From Terrisporobacter sp. (GTDB lineage Bacteria; Bacillota; Clostridia; Peptostreptococcales; Peptostreptococcaceae): 56,927 nucleotides of DNA. Positions within the stretch are counted from its first letter, which is position 1. The number at the start of each line of letters is the position of its first letter. The DNA lies in contig NZ_JAGHFM010000328.1 in NCBI RefSeq assembly GCF_017888745.1, positions 1-56,927 on the forward strand. The letters run 5' to 3'. Positions 35,576-45,149 of this stretch are shown here, piece after piece. The notes below the pieces were generated by a model. The model made no database searches, was not told the origin of the DNA, and was given only the letters and a program-made list of their open reading frames with translations. A program made the translations under genes and the position numbers.

Positions 35576-36232
35576 CTAAAGTTTAGCATTTTCTCTCATT
35601 AATTTTACTGTCTGAGGAATATCATCACTATTAAAGATAGCTGATCCTGCAACTATTATATTCGCTCCGGCTTTTACAACTTTATCTATATTATTTGGCT
35701 TAATACCACCATCAACTTGTATATCAACATTTAGATTTTTTTCATCTATTATTTTTTTTAGTTCTTGAATTTTTTCTATTGTACTTTCAATAAAAGATTG
35801 TCCTCCAAATCCTGGATTAACAGTCATTATAAGTACCATATCTATATCTTCAAGTACATGTTTAATAGTTTCTATAGGGGTAGCTGGATTTAAAGCTACA
35901 CCTGCTTTTACATTGTGAGATTTTATATTTTGAATAGTTCTATGTAAGTGTCTACATGCTTCTTGATGAACAACTATTAAGTCACTTCCTGCATCAACAA
36001 AATCCTTAATATAGTTATCAGGATTTTCTATCATAAGATGAGTATCAAATATCATATTTACATCTTTTCTTAATGATTTAACAATTCCTGGTCCTAATGT
36101 TATATTAGGCACAAAATGTCCATCCATAACATCAATATGTAGGTATTCACATCCTGCTTCTTCTACCTTTTTAACGTCTTCTAACAATCTTGCAAAGTCT
36201 GCTGATAATATTGATGGTGCTAATTTTATCAT
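35576..36232 (-). CDS. rpe: Ribulose-phosphate 3-epimerase
   Basis: Interconverts ribulose 5-phosphate and xylulose 5-phosphate in the pentose phosphate pathway. TIM barrel of 218 residues. MIKLAPSILSADFARL at the N-terminus, the metal ligands in HIDVMDGHFVPN near 32-43 (H32, D34), HLMIENP near 66-72, VNPGFGGQSFI near 138-148 and the phosphate loop DGGIKPNN near 173-180 are intact. It starts 4 nt after rsgA. Confidence 0.97.
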   Translation of the reverse strand: MIKLAPSILSADFARLLEDVKKVEEAGCEYLHIDVMDGHFVPNITLGPGIVKSLRKDVNMIFDTHLMIENPDNYIKDFVDAGSDLIVVHQEACRHLHRTIQNIKSHNVKAGVALNPATPIETIKHVLEDIDMVLIMTVNPGFGGQSFIESTIEKIQELKKIIDEKNLNVDIQVDGGIKPNNIDKVVKAGANIIVAGSAIFNSDDIPQTVKLMRENAKL

Positions 36233-36235
36233 CTC

Positions 36236-37117
36236 TTAATATCTCCTTTTCCCTTGTCTTATTTCATTTAGTAGTTGTATATAACTTTCATATCTTACTT
36301 TTGAAATTTCCCCCTCTTCGACAGCCTCTTTAACTCCGCAATTTGGTTCATTTTCATGAATACACTTATTTCCAAATTTACAGCCATCTACTTCATCAAA
36401 TTCAATAAAATATTCTTTTAGTTCATTCTCATCTATATCATCCAATGTTAAAGAAGAAAATCCTGGTGTATCTGCAACAATTCCACCACATTCTAATTTT
36501 AAAAGTTCAGCATGTCTTGTAGTATGCTTCCCTCTTTTTATTTTATCACTAACTTCTCCAGTTTGTAATTCAAAATCTGGATCTACTTCATTTAATAAAC
36601 TTGATTTGCCTACTCCAGATGGACCTGCAAATACTACCACGCTATTATTTAACTCTTCTTTAACTTTATCTATATTCATTTTAGATTTACTACTAACTGG
36701 AATTACTTTGTATCCACTAAGTTCATATATTGATTTAATTTTTTCAGTAGTATTATCTTCATCTAAGTCAACTTTCGTAAGTATTATTACTATTTCTAAG
36801 TTTTCTCTTTCTGCAAGAACTATAAATCTATCTAATAAAGATAAATGAGGTGTAGGGTTTTTAACAGCAAAAACTATTAATGCCTTATCAACATTAGATA
36901 TAGGTGGTCTTATAAGCTCACTATCTCTTTTGTCAATTTCTTCAACAACACCTATTTTCTTTTCTTCATCAACAATACTAATTTTTACTCTATCTCCTAC
37001 TAGAGGTGTTTGTTTATTTTTTCTAAAAATCCCCCTAGCTCTACATTCATATAATCCATTTACTGTATCTACGTAGTAAAATCCCCCTATTCCTTTCATT
37101 ATCCTTCCATCTAACAT
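36236..37117 (-). CDS. rsgA: RsgA, ribosome small subunit assembly GTPase
   Basis: Circularly permuted GTPase that checks late 30S assembly. N-terminal OB fold (about 1-65), then G4 (ILTKVDL), G1 (GPSGVGKSSLLN) and G3 (DTPGFSS) in permuted order, and a C-terminal zinc finger with C-x6-C-x-H-x6-C (CKFGNKCIHENEPNC). 293 residues. AAGGAGG precedes ATG 37117. In Bacillus this gene is cpgA, next to prkC, and its product is a PrkC substrate (family knowledge). Confidence 0.97.
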   Translation of the reverse strand: MLDGRIMKGIGGFYYVDTVNGLYECRARGIFRKNKQTPLVGDRVKISIVDEEKKIGVVEEIDKRDSELIRPPISNVDKALIVFAVKNPTPHLSLLDRFIVLAERENLEIVIILTKVDLDEDNTTEKIKSIYELSGYKVIPVSSKSKMNIDKVKEELNNSVVVFAGPSGVGKSSLLNEVDPDFELQTGEVSDKIKRGKHTTRHAELLKLECGGIVADTPGFSSLTLDDIDENELKEYFIEFDEVDGCKFGNKCIHENEPNCGVKEAVEEGEISKVRYESYIQLLNEIRQGKRRY

Positions 37118-37232
37118 TAACTGCCTCCTTATTTTTCATTAACACTTTATTATATATTACCACAATAATTTTATTATTTTTAAATTAATTATAATATATC
37201 AGTATTTTACGGATATAAAATAAACAAAAATA

Positions 37233-37263
37233 AAATATAAGTAAGCTATGCTTACTTATATTT
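37233..37263 (-). terminator. Terminator of the rsmB-rlmN-stp-prkC operon
   Basis: Perfect 14-bp inverted repeat (37233-37246 with 37250-37263) followed on the minus strand by a T-rich run. It lies between prkC and rsgA. Confidence 0.88.
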
Positions 37264-37288
37264 TGCTAATATGAATTTAATTTTATTC

Positions 37289-39043
37289 TTAATTACTATT
37301 TTCACTGTTTTCATTTATTGTCTGATGACTGGCTGAATCACTATTAGCATTGCCAGTGCCTTCACTATTCCCAGTTCCACCAGTACCAGTTCCACTTCCG
37401 TTACCTTCACCATTTCCAGTTCCACCAGTACCAGTTCCACTTCCGTTACCTTCACCACTATTATTTGAGCTAGAACCATCTTCATTTGGTGTTTCCTCTT
37501 CTGATGGTTTTTCTTCTGGCTTTTTACCCTTGCTAACTACGATATTTATCGCATCACCTTTGTTAACATTTCCAGATCCAGCAGTAGGATTTTGATTAAT
37601 CACTGTACCAGATGCATATATCTCACTATACTCATAACTTACAAGTCCAAGTGATAACCCCTCTTGACTTAATACTTTCTTAGCGTCTTCTAGTGTATAA
37701 CCCATTAAGTTAGGTATTGATAAATCTTTCGGACCAAGGCTTATAATTACATGAATAGTATCACCTTTTTTAAGCTCTGTACCTTCAGATGGAGTTTGTG
37801 ATATAACATGATTTTTCTCTATTAAAGAATCATACTCTTCTACCGATATTTCTAATTTTAATCCCGCATCTCTAGCCATTTTGTTAGCATTTTCAAGACT
37901 TAAATTTAAAAGAGCTGGAGCATAAATTACATCACCATCATTATTATTTCCTAATAATCCAAATCCTTTTGTTGTTATTCCAGCAAATGCTAAAATAACC
38001 AAAGCAAATATAGCAATTAAACTTCCTTTGAATCCTTTTTTATTTTTCTTTGTTTTTTTCTTAGATTTCTTTTCCTTCCCTTCTTCATATAGATCATCTT
38101 TATCATCATATTCTACTTCTAGTTCAACAGTATTATCTTTTTTATTAGATGAACTTATTACATTAGAATCATTCATCCTTTTAGTAGCAAAATCATCATA
38201 TTGTTTTATGAAATCTAAATCAATATTTTGTTCAATATACTCTATATCTTCAATAACTTCTTCACTACTTTGATATCTATCTTCCGGTGATTTTTCTGTT
38301 AATTTTTTTATTAAAGTTCTTATACTTTGAGGTACATTAGTTTTTTCTTCTGGTGTAAATTCTATATCTTCATTAATATGTTGAAGGGCTATAGAAATTG
38401 GACTATCACCTTTAAAAGGTACCTTTCCAAGTATCATTTCATATAGAACTATACCAAGAGAATATAAATCAGCATTATTTTTTACAGATTGGCCTTTAGC
38501 TTGTTCTGGTGAAAAATAATGAACAGAACCAATTATGCTTCCTATATTCGTCATAGTAGAATTAGTAGCTGCTTTAGCTATGCCAAAATCTGCAACCTTT
38601 ACATTTCTGCCTTCATTGGAAATTAATATATTATGAGGTTTTATATCTCTATGAATAACCCCCTTTTTATGAGCAGCTTCAAGGGCTTTAGCTATTTGCT
38701 TAGTTATATCTAAAGCAGTATATTCATCTAATGTTCCTTCGTTTTTTATAATTTCCTTTAAATTTTGTCCATCAACATACTCCATTACTATATAATTTAT
38801 TTTTCCATCACAACCAACATCGTATACATTAACTATATTTGGATGGTTGATATTTGCAACTGCTTCTGCTTCTCTTTTGAATTTTGCTAAAAATTCTTCA
38901 TCATCAACAAATTCTGGTCTTAATACTTTAACAGCAACGACTCTATTTAATAATCTATCTTTTGCTTGGTAAACAAAGGCCATTCCTCCATCACCAATTT
39001 TACTGATAATTTCATACCTATTTCCTAAAATTGTTTCTCCCAC
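37289..39043 (-). CDS. prkC: PrkC, PASTA-domain Ser/Thr protein kinase
   Basis: Membrane kinase that senses peptidoglycan fragments or lipid II and acts in cell-wall control and spore germination. The kinase domain (about 10-270) has IGDGGMAFV, K39, HRDIKPHN (131-138) and DFG (152-154). A basic stretch precedes the single membrane segment (340-357). Two PASTA repeats occupy 372-437 and 438-506 (three or more in many homologues). The extracellular tail (507-584) is a Gly/Ser/Thr/Asn low-complexity stretch built from a 45-bp tandem repeat. The start is GTG 39043 behind GGTGAT, 12 nt after stp. Confidence 0.96.
   Translation of the reverse strand: MGETILGNRYEIISKIGDGGMAFVYQAKDRLLNRVVAVKVLRPEFVDDEEFLAKFKREAEAVANINHPNIVNVYDVGCDGKINYIVMEYVDGQNLKEIIKNEGTLDEYTALDITKQIAKALEAAHKKGVIHRDIKPHNILISNEGRNVKVADFGIAKAATNSTMTNIGSIIGSVHYFSPEQAKGQSVKNNADLYSLGIVLYEMILGKVPFKGDSPISIALQHINEDIEFTPEEKTNVPQSIRTLIKKLTEKSPEDRYQSSEEVIEDIEYIEQNIDLDFIKQYDDFATKRMNDSNVISSSNKKDNTVELEVEYDDKDDLYEEGKEKKSKKKTKKNKKGFKGSLIAIFALVILAFAGITTKGFGLLGNNNDGDVIYAPALLNLSLENANKMARDAGLKLEISVEEYDSLIEKNHVISQTPSEGTELKKGDTIHVIISLGPKDLSIPNLMGYTLEDAKKVLSQEGLSLGLVSYEYSEIYASGTVINQNPTAGSGNVNKGDAINIVVSKGKKPEEKPSEEETPNEDGSSSNNSGEGNGSGTGTGGTGNGEGNGSGTGTGGTGNSEGTGNANSDSASHQTINENSENSN
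37371..37460 (-). repeat. 45-bp tandem repeat in the prkC tail
   Basis: Two adjacent 45-nt units (37371-37415 and 37416-37460), identical over at least the first 42 nt, encode the 15-residue unit GEGNGSGTGTGGTGN. It lies in frame in the extracellular C-terminus of PrkC, so copy number can change without breaking the frame. Confidence 0.9.
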
Positions 39044-39055
39044 AATATCACCATC

Positions 39056-39805
39056 CTAATCTATCTTACTTAAGATAACAGATATATTATCTTTACCTGA
39101 ATTTTCATTAGCTTGATTAATCAGCTCTTCGCATAATACTTTAATATCTTTATCCTGCATAATTATTTCTTTTATAGATTCATCTGCTACGCAACCTGTT
39201 AGGCCATCTGTAGCTAAAAGTAAAATATCATCTTTTTCAATTTTTTCTCTAAAAATATCTACAATAATAATTTCTTCAGCACCCATAGCACGTGTAATTT
39301 GATTTCTTCGAGGATGATGTTTAGCTTCTTCTTCTGTTATTAAATTTGCACTTAAAAGTTCTTCAACTACAGAATGATCTTTAGTAATTTTTTTTAATTT
39401 ATCATTATGTAGTAAGTAACACCTGCTATCTCCAACATTCGCTATAATAGCTTCATCTCTATAAACGACAGCTACCACAAGAGTTGTACCCATACCTTCA
39501 AAAGAAATATCTTCTAAAGATTTTGCATATATTTTTTTATTTGCATAATTATAAGCCTGTTTGATTACATCATCTAAATAATCCATTTTTATGCCACATT
39601 CTTGTAAAATATTCTCTTTCAAAAAATTTATAATGCTTTCTACTGCAATTTTACTTGCTACTTCTCCTTTTTTATGGCCTCCCATACCATCTGCTAAAGC
39701 AAATATTCCTATACTTTCTTCTTCAGTTTGTATAATCTCCCCCATACAGTAATCTTCGTTATTTTTTCTAACTTTTCCTACATGAGAGTCACAATTATAA
39801 ATCAT
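39056..39805 (-). CDS. stp: Stp/PrpC, PP2C-type protein phosphatase
   Basis: Removes phosphates placed by PrkC. Metal-dependent PP2C fold of 249 residues with KNNEDYC near 14-20, ADGMGGHKKGEVAS near 37-50, GTTLVVAVV near 105-113, NVGDSRCYLL near 122-131, ATDGLTGCV and the final DNISVIL. AAGGAGGG precedes ATG 39805. The phosphatase-kinase pair is conserved in Firmicutes. Confidence 0.96.
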   Translation of the reverse strand: MIYNCDSHVGKVRKNNEDYCMGEIIQTEEESIGIFALADGMGGHKKGEVASKIAVESIINFLKENILQECGIKMDYLDDVIKQAYNYANKKIYAKSLEDISFEGMGTTLVVAVVYRDEAIIANVGDSRCYLLHNDKLKKITKDHSVVEELLSANLITEEEAKHHPRRNQITRAMGAEEIIIVDIFREKIEKDDILLLATDGLTGCVADESIKEIIMQDKDIKVLCEELINQANENSGKDNISVILSKID

Positions 39806-39823
39806 AGAAATTACCCTCCTTAT

Positions 39824-40855
39824 TTACTTGTGTTTTCTTCTAAGTTGTCCACAAGCGCCTCCAATATCAGATCCCATAGATATTCTTACTGTAGCTGGTA
39901 TATTGTTTTTTTCTAAAATGTCTCTAAACTTATAAATATATGTCTTATCAGGTCTTTCAAATTCACTCTCTTCAACTTTATTTATAGGAATTAAATTTAC
40001 ATGACATAACATTCCTTTTAGAAGTTTTACAATTGCATCAGCTTCTTTTTTAGAATCATTTACTCCTTTAATTAACGAATATTCAAAAGTAACCCTTCTA
40101 TTTGTCTTTTGAATATAATACTTACATGCTTTTATTATATCATTTATTTTGTATGCATTGGCAACTGGCATTATTTTTTTTCTTTCTTCATCAAAAGGAG
40201 AATGTAGGGAAAGAGCTAAATTAATAGGTAGTTGCAAATCTGCAAATTCATACATTTTGGGCACAACACCACAAGTAGATAAAGTAATATGTCTATATCC
40301 TATATTCAATCCATTTTTCTCGTTAACTAGTTTGAAAAACTTCTTAGTATTTTCAAAGTTATCTAAAGGCTCTCCACTTCCCATTAATACTAAGTTAGAA
40401 ACTCTTTTATTAGTATCTTCTTGAACTTTTAAAATTTGATCTAAAATTTCCCAAGGTTCTAAATTTCTAATCAATCCTTCTAATGTAGATGCACAAAACT
40501 TACATCCCATTCTACATCCTACTTGATTTGATATACATACAGTTATTCTATCTCCATAATCCATCATAACTGTTTCAATTATATTTCCGTCATTTAACTC
40601 AAATAAGTATTTTTTCGCTTTATCTATTTTTGATTCCAGTACTAACTCTTGCTTTATATTACCTATATAAGACACCTGATCCAATTTTTCTCTTAAATTT
40701 TTAGGTATATTTTCCATATCATCAAAAGTTTTTGCACCTTTATATATCCAAGAGAAAATTTGACTACCTCTGAAAGGTTTTTCTCCCATATCTTTTAAAA
40801 ATTCTTTTAATTCATCTTCTGTAAAATTCTTTAATGCTATTTTATTTTCTGACAT
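39824..40855 (-). CDS. rlmN: RlmN, dual-specificity 23S rRNA/tRNA A2-methyltransferase
   Basis: Radical-SAM enzyme that methylates A2503 of 23S rRNA and A37 of some tRNAs. The cluster motif is C114-x3-C118-x2-C121 in VGCRMGCKFC; the mechanistic partner cysteine is C335 in GGACGQL. GSGEPLDNF near 160 and the LSLHSP motif near 215 are also typical. 343 residues. Its ribosome site is weak (GTGAT). It starts 7 nt after rsmB. Confidence 0.97.
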   Translation of the reverse strand: MSENKIALKNFTEDELKEFLKDMGEKPFRGSQIFSWIYKGAKTFDDMENIPKNLREKLDQVSYIGNIKQELVLESKIDKAKKYLFELNDGNIIETVMMDYGDRITVCISNQVGCRMGCKFCASTLEGLIRNLEPWEILDQILKVQEDTNKRVSNLVLMGSGEPLDNFENTKKFFKLVNEKNGLNIGYRHITLSTCGVVPKMYEFADLQLPINLALSLHSPFDEERKKIMPVANAYKINDIIKACKYYIQKTNRRVTFEYSLIKGVNDSKKEADAIVKLLKGMLCHVNLIPINKVEESEFERPDKTYIYKFRDILEKNNIPATVRISMGSDIGGACGQLRRKHK

Positions 40856-40862
40856 ATTATCA

Positions 40863-42188
40863 CTACCTTACTCTTATTAATTTTGATATAAAGAATCCAT
40901 CCATTCCATGAATATTAGGATAAATTTTCATGTATCCATTTTCTTGATTATCTAAATCTATATTGACTTCATTTATCGGCGCTAATTTAAAATTTTTATT
41001 TTTTTGCAAAAATTCATTTATAACATCCATATTTTCTGCTTCTTGAATTGTACAAGTACTATAAATTAAAGTCCCACCATTTTTAACATATTTAGATGCA
41101 TTCTCTAAAACCTTCTTTTGTATAGAATGTAAATCTCTAAAATCTTCTTTTTCTTTATATTTTATTTCTGGTTTTCTTCTTATTATCCCAAGACCCGAAC
41201 ATGGAACATCTGCAAGTACATAGTCAAATTTATCAATACTTTCTCTATCTAATTTCATTCCATCGAAATCTTCCACTTGAACATTTTCAAGTCCTAATCT
41301 CTTGCAACTTGATTTTATTAATTTTAATTTGTGATCATATATATCTCTAGATACAACTGTTCCTGTATTTTTCATTAAAGTTGCTATATGAGTAGTTTTT
41401 CCACCTGGAGCACTACATACGTCTAATACTAGTGTATTTTCCTTTGGATTCATAACTTTACCAACTAACATAGAGCTTATATCTTGAATAGTAAACAGCC
41501 CTTCTTTATATAATGAGTTATTTTCTATATTTTTTAAATTTTCCACTTTAATAGCTTCTTCTATTTGACTTACTTTAGATGCTTTAACACCTTGTCCTTC
41601 TAACTTCTCAATTAATTCATCTCTAGTTGTTTTTAGTGTATTCACTCTTAAATATATACTAGGTTTTTCAGCATTGGCTTCTAATAAGTCCAGAGTAAAT
41701 TCTTTACCAAAGTGAATCATCCAGTTTCTTATTATCCATTTGTCATAAGAATATTTAATAGCTAAATAATCTATTTCATCTTTAACATTAATACTTCTTA
41801 TAGTTTCTTTTTGTCTTATTACATTCCTAAGTATTCCATTTACAAAACCAGATATTTTAGGATTTTTTTTCTTTGCTAAATTTACAGTTTCATTTACTGC
41901 AGCATAATCAGAAATACTATTTAAAAATAAAATTTGATAGATTCCCATTCTAAGAAGAGTTTTTACGTAAATTTCCATCTTATTAGTTTTTATTTTAGAT
42001 AGCTTATCAATTATATAATCTATATAATACTTATTTTCTATTACTCCGTATATTATTTCTGTTGCAAGTCCTCTATCTTGATTTGATAATTTTATATCTT
42101 TAAAATGTTTATTAATTGCCATATTCGAATAGTTTTTATTTTTTTCTATATCTAATAGAACTTTGTATGCTATTTCTCTTGCGTTCAT
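40863..42188 (-). CDS. rsmB: RsmB, 16S rRNA (cytosine-967-C5) methyltransferase
   Basis: Methylates C967 of 16S rRNA. The N-terminal NusB-like helical domain (about 1-135) is followed by an RsmF/NSUN-type catalytic domain: DVCSAPGGKTTHIA near 257-270, the DVPCSGLG cysteine near 325-332 and the YSTCTIQEAEN cysteine near 378-388. 441 residues is standard. AAGGAGA precedes ATG 42188. The terminator upstream at 42245 separates it from the yugP-like gene. Confidence 0.96.
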   Translation of the reverse strand: MNAREIAYKVLLDIEKNKNYSNMAINKHFKDIKLSNQDRGLATEIIYGVIENKYYIDYIIDKLSKIKTNKMEIYVKTLLRMGIYQILFLNSISDYAAVNETVNLAKKKNPKISGFVNGILRNVIRQKETIRSINVKDEIDYLAIKYSYDKWIIRNWMIHFGKEFTLDLLEANAEKPSIYLRVNTLKTTRDELIEKLEGQGVKASKVSQIEEAIKVENLKNIENNSLYKEGLFTIQDISSMLVGKVMNPKENTLVLDVCSAPGGKTTHIATLMKNTGTVVSRDIYDHKLKLIKSSCKRLGLENVQVEDFDGMKLDRESIDKFDYVLADVPCSGLGIIRRKPEIKYKEKEDFRDLHSIQKKVLENASKYVKNGGTLIYSTCTIQEAENMDVINEFLQKNKNFKLAPINEVNIDLDNQENGYMKIYPNIHGMDGFFISKLIRVR

Positions 42189-42244
42189 ATTTATCTCCTT
42201 ATATTATCAAAATTTAATCAAATTTTGATTTTTATATACTTTTT

Positions 42245-42271
42245 AAAAAAGGCCCTAGTAAACTAGGACCT
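42245..42271 (-). terminator. Terminator after the yugP-like gene
   Basis: GGCCCTAG (42251-42258) pairs with CTAGGACC (42263-42270), one mismatch; the minus strand continues into a T-run (42245-42250). Confidence 0.85.
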
Positions 42272-42276
42272 AAATA

Positions 42277-42990
42277 TTAATCATCACGATTTTGTGCAAT
42301 CATTACTAATCTTAGTAATTGAAGAATTGCAGTTACTGCTGCTGCAACATAAGTTAATGCAGCTGCCTGAAGCACTCTCCTACTATCTCTTACTTCACGA
42401 TCATCTACTATACCTAGGGAAGTCATTTGTGCTAATGCCCTACTTGAAGCATTAAATTCTACAGGTAATGTCACTATTTGAAATAGTACTGATGCTGCAA
42501 ATAATAATATTCCTATACTTAATAATGGACCTCTTGTTGTTAAAAAGCCTAACATAATAAATATCCAAGACATATTTGAAGCAAAGTTAACTACAGGAAC
42601 TAAACTGCTTCTTATATTTAATGGTACATATCCATGAGCATGTTGTATAGCATGACCACATTCATGAGCCGCAACTGATATAGAAGTTATAGAATTTCCA
42701 CTATACACATCCTCTGATAATCTAACTACATTAGACCTTGGATCGTAATGGTCACTAAGTCTCCCTCTAACCATTTCTATTCTTACATTATATAATCCAT
42801 TTCTATCTAATATTTCTCTTGCAGTTTGCTCTCCAGTATATCCTCTTCCACTTCTTACCCTAAAGTATCTATTAGTTGTAGAACTTACTTTAAATTGAGC
42901 ATATATTGTCAATAATATAGCTGGTATTAATAATATCATAGTAGGATCTATTGCATATCCATAACCACCATAATACATTCCAGGGTACAT
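42277..42990 (-). CDS. YugP-like membrane zinc metallopeptidase
   Basis: Integral membrane peptidase-like protein of the YugP family. The first membrane segment follows a Tyr/Gly/Met-rich start (about 15-33). HECGH at 109-113 (in VAAHECGHAIQHA) is the zinc motif, DHYDPRSNVVRLSEDVY near 80-96 is a family signature. Two to three membrane segments follow. I place the start at ATG 42990 (237 residues), 10 nt after AAGGAG; a GTG three codons earlier lies almost on the ribosome site. Substrate unknown. Confidence 0.9.
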   Translation of the reverse strand: MYPGMYYGGYGYAIDPTMILLIPAILLTIYAQFKVSSTTNRYFRVRSGRGYTGEQTAREILDRNGLYNVRIEMVRGRLSDHYDPRSNVVRLSEDVYSGNSITSISVAAHECGHAIQHAHGYVPLNIRSSLVPVVNFASNMSWIFIMLGFLTTRGPLLSIGILLFAASVLFQIVTLPVEFNASSRALAQMTSLGIVDDREVRDSRRVLQAAALTYVAAAVTAILQLLRLVMIAQNRDD

Positions 42991-43004
42991 ATAAAACACT
43001 CTCC

Positions 43005-43739
43005 TTATTTATCTGTAAAGAAATTAATAGCATTCTCTACTTCTTTAATATTAATATTTGTATCTATACAAGGACCATTAGGTCTTAAGTTAAATATACC
43101 AAGAACAGGTATTTTATCAATATCTCGAACTCCTGATGTCAAATCTCTTTCACAAGCTACAGCAATAACAGCCTTTGGCTTATTGTCTATAATAATTTTT
43201 CTAGCTAGAGTTCCTCCTGTAGCTACAAATATTTTAGTATTATATTTTTCTTTAAGTCCTAGCAAATCTTTTACTTTACATCTACCACATTTTTTACAAT
43301 TTTCTATATCATTTGTTACTTTAAGCTTACAATCATGATTTTGAATACAATGAGGTATTAATATTATTAAGTCTTCACCTTTAAAATTATACTTATTACT
43401 ATAAATATAAGCATTATTTATTTTTATATATATTTTTCTTATTTCATCTTTCGATATTCCTATAAATTTAGCTAATTTACTTATTATAGGAAATATAATG
43501 CTTACTATCTTAAAGTTAATTTTCATTAGCTTATTATCAACATTTTTATTCGTTGCTATATAATAAGTTGTAATTGTTGAAAATATAGTTATTAATATTA
43601 TTCCTACAACAACTATATTTATCACTAAACTCAATGTATTTATAAACTTTGATAAAAATAAGTTAATTATAAATACTCCACTAATAAGTATAATTAAAAA
43701 AACATTAATTGTAGTAACATACTTCTTTATATCAGTCAT
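43005..43739 (-). CDS. DUF116 membrane protein with cysteine clusters
   Basis: DUF116-family protein of unknown function, 244 residues. Two membrane segments (about 10-30 and 37-62) precede a cytoplasmic domain with C131, C137, C148, C151 and C154 (PHCIQNHDCK, then ENCKKCGRCK), followed by VACERDLTSGVRD and RPNGPC. The cysteines suggest an iron-sulfur or metal site (inference). AGGTGAGG precedes ATG 43739, 7 nt after fmt. fmt-DUF116-yugP order recurs in Clostridia by recollection. Confidence 0.85.
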   Translation of the reverse strand: MTDIKKYVTTINVFLIILISGVFIINLFLSKFINTLSLVINIVVVGIILITIFSTITTYYIATNKNVDNKLMKINFKIVSIIFPIISKLAKFIGISKDEIRKIYIKINNAYIYSNKYNFKGEDLIILIPHCIQNHDCKLKVTNDIENCKKCGRCKVKDLLGLKEKYNTKIFVATGGTLARKIIIDNKPKAVIAVACERDLTSGVRDIDKIPVLGIFNLRPNGPCIDTNINIKEVENAINFFTDK

Positions 43740-43746
43740 TCCTCAC

Positions 43747-44676
43747 CTAGCCTAATATACTACCTTCTTCTATTTTATTTCCTTTTATATATTCACATAC
43801 TGCCACTCTCTTTTTATTTGGCATTTGTATTTCCTCGATTAATAAAACTTTATTATTAGTAGATACTCTTATTCCATCTTTATCTACTTTGATTATTGTA
43901 CCAGGTTCTTTGCTACTAGCTTCATCTAATACTTTGGTTTTCCAAACCTTCATAGTTTTTCCTTCATAAGTAGTATAAGCACTTGGCCAAGGATTAACTC
44001 CTCTTACTAAATCATGTATTTCTTTTGCACCTTTAGAAAAATCTAAATTCCCTAAAGATTTATTCATCATTGGTGCATAAGAAGATTTTTCATCATCTTG
44101 TTTAATTCTTGGTGCAGTTCCTTTTTTTATTAAATCTAAAGTTTCTATTAAAAGTTCTCCACCTTTAACAGTCATTACATCGTGTAATTCACCAGCTGTT
44201 ATTTCATTATCTAGAAGGAATTCATTTTGAAGTATTATATCTCCAGTATCTAGACCTTCATCCATATACATTGTTGTAACTCCTGTTTTTTCTTCTCCAT
44301 TTATGATTACCCAGTTTATTGGTGCTGCTCCTCTATACTTAGGTAGCAGAGATACGTGTACATTAATACATCCATGTTTAGGTATATCTAATAAAGCTTT
44401 TGGTAAGATTTGACCATATGCAACAACTACTATTACATCAGGATTTATTTCTTTTAAAGTATTTATAAACTCTTCATCTCTTGCTTTTGTTGGCTGATAT
44501 ACAGGTATATTATGTTCTAGAGCAAGCTCTTTTACTGGTGGCATACCCATTTTTTTACCTCTACCAATAGGCTTATCAGCTTGAGTTACAACACCTACTA
44601 CTTCATGATTTTCATTTATTAATTTTTCCAGACATCCTTTTGCTATATCTGGTGTTCCCATAAATACTATTTTCAT
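43747..44676 (-). CDS. fmt: Methionyl-tRNA formyltransferase
   Basis: Formylates initiator Met-tRNA with 10-formyl-THF. N-terminal Rossmann domain with FMGTPDIAKGCLEKL (4-18), catalytic NVHVSLLPKYRGAAPINW (N107, H109, and the LPKYRGAAP loop to about 124), and a C-terminal OB-like tRNA-binding domain. 309 residues. It starts 14 nt after def; the def-fmt pair handles addition and removal of the formyl group. Confidence 0.97.
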   Translation of the reverse strand: MKIVFMGTPDIAKGCLEKLINENHEVVGVVTQADKPIGRGKKMGMPPVKELALEHNIPVYQPTKARDEEFINTLKEINPDVIVVVAYGQILPKALLDIPKHGCINVHVSLLPKYRGAAPINWVIINGEEKTGVTTMYMDEGLDTGDIILQNEFLLDNEITAGELHDVMTVKGGELLIETLDLIKKGTAPRIKQDDEKSSYAPMMNKSLGNLDFSKGAKEIHDLVRGVNPWPSAYTTYEGKTMKVWKTKVLDEASSKEPGTIIKVDKDGIRVSTNNKVLLIEEIQMPNKKRVAVCEYIKGNKIEEGSILG

Positions 44677-44690
44677 TTATATCACTCCTA

Positions 44691-45131
44691 TTATTTTTCT
44701 ATTTTGTCTACAAATAATATTCCATCTAAGTGATCTATTTCATGACAGAAAGCTCTAGCTAATAGTTCTTCACCTTCTATTTCAAAAGTATTCCCATGTC
44801 TATCTTGGGCTCTTACCCTTACCACATATGGTCTTTTAACGTCACCATTTTCTCCAGCAACACTTAAACAACCTTCTGCATCTATTTGCTCACCACTTGT
44901 TGCTATTATTTCTGGATTAACAAGTTCTAATAAACCATCTCCAATATCTATTACTACAACTCTTTTTAATATGCTAACTTGAGGTGCTGCAAGACCAACA
45001 CCATCAGCTTCATACATAGTATCTGCCATATCTTCTAATAAATCTATTAATTTTTGATCAAATTTTTCTACAACCTTTGATTTTTTTCTAAGCACTGGCT
45101 CTCCAATTTGAGCTATTTGTCTAATTGCCAT
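44691..45131 (-). CDS. def: Peptide deformylase
   Basis: Removes the N-formyl group from nascent proteins. All three metal and catalytic motifs are visible: GVGLAAPQV near 44-52, EGCLSV near 87-92 (metal cysteine) and HEIDHLDG near 130-137. 146 residues, the short type 1 form. AGGAGGA precedes ATG 45131, 19 nt after priA. Confidence 0.97.
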   Translation of the reverse strand: MAIRQIAQIGEPVLRKKSKVVEKFDQKLIDLLEDMADTMYEADGVGLAAPQVSILKRVVVIDIGDGLLELVNPEIIATSGEQIDAEGCLSVAGENGDVKRPYVVRVRAQDRHGNTFEIEGEELLARAFCHEIDHLDGILFVDKIEK

Positions 45132-45149
45132 TATTTCTTCCTCCTATAA

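Noticed and set aside
37371..37460. Repeat units considered as a CRISPR array
   Set aside because: Units are directly adjacent without spacers, in frame, and encode a low-complexity tail.
37350..37595. 81-codon plus-strand frame made of Pro/Val/Ser repeats
   Set aside because: It is the antisense reading of the prkC repeat region.
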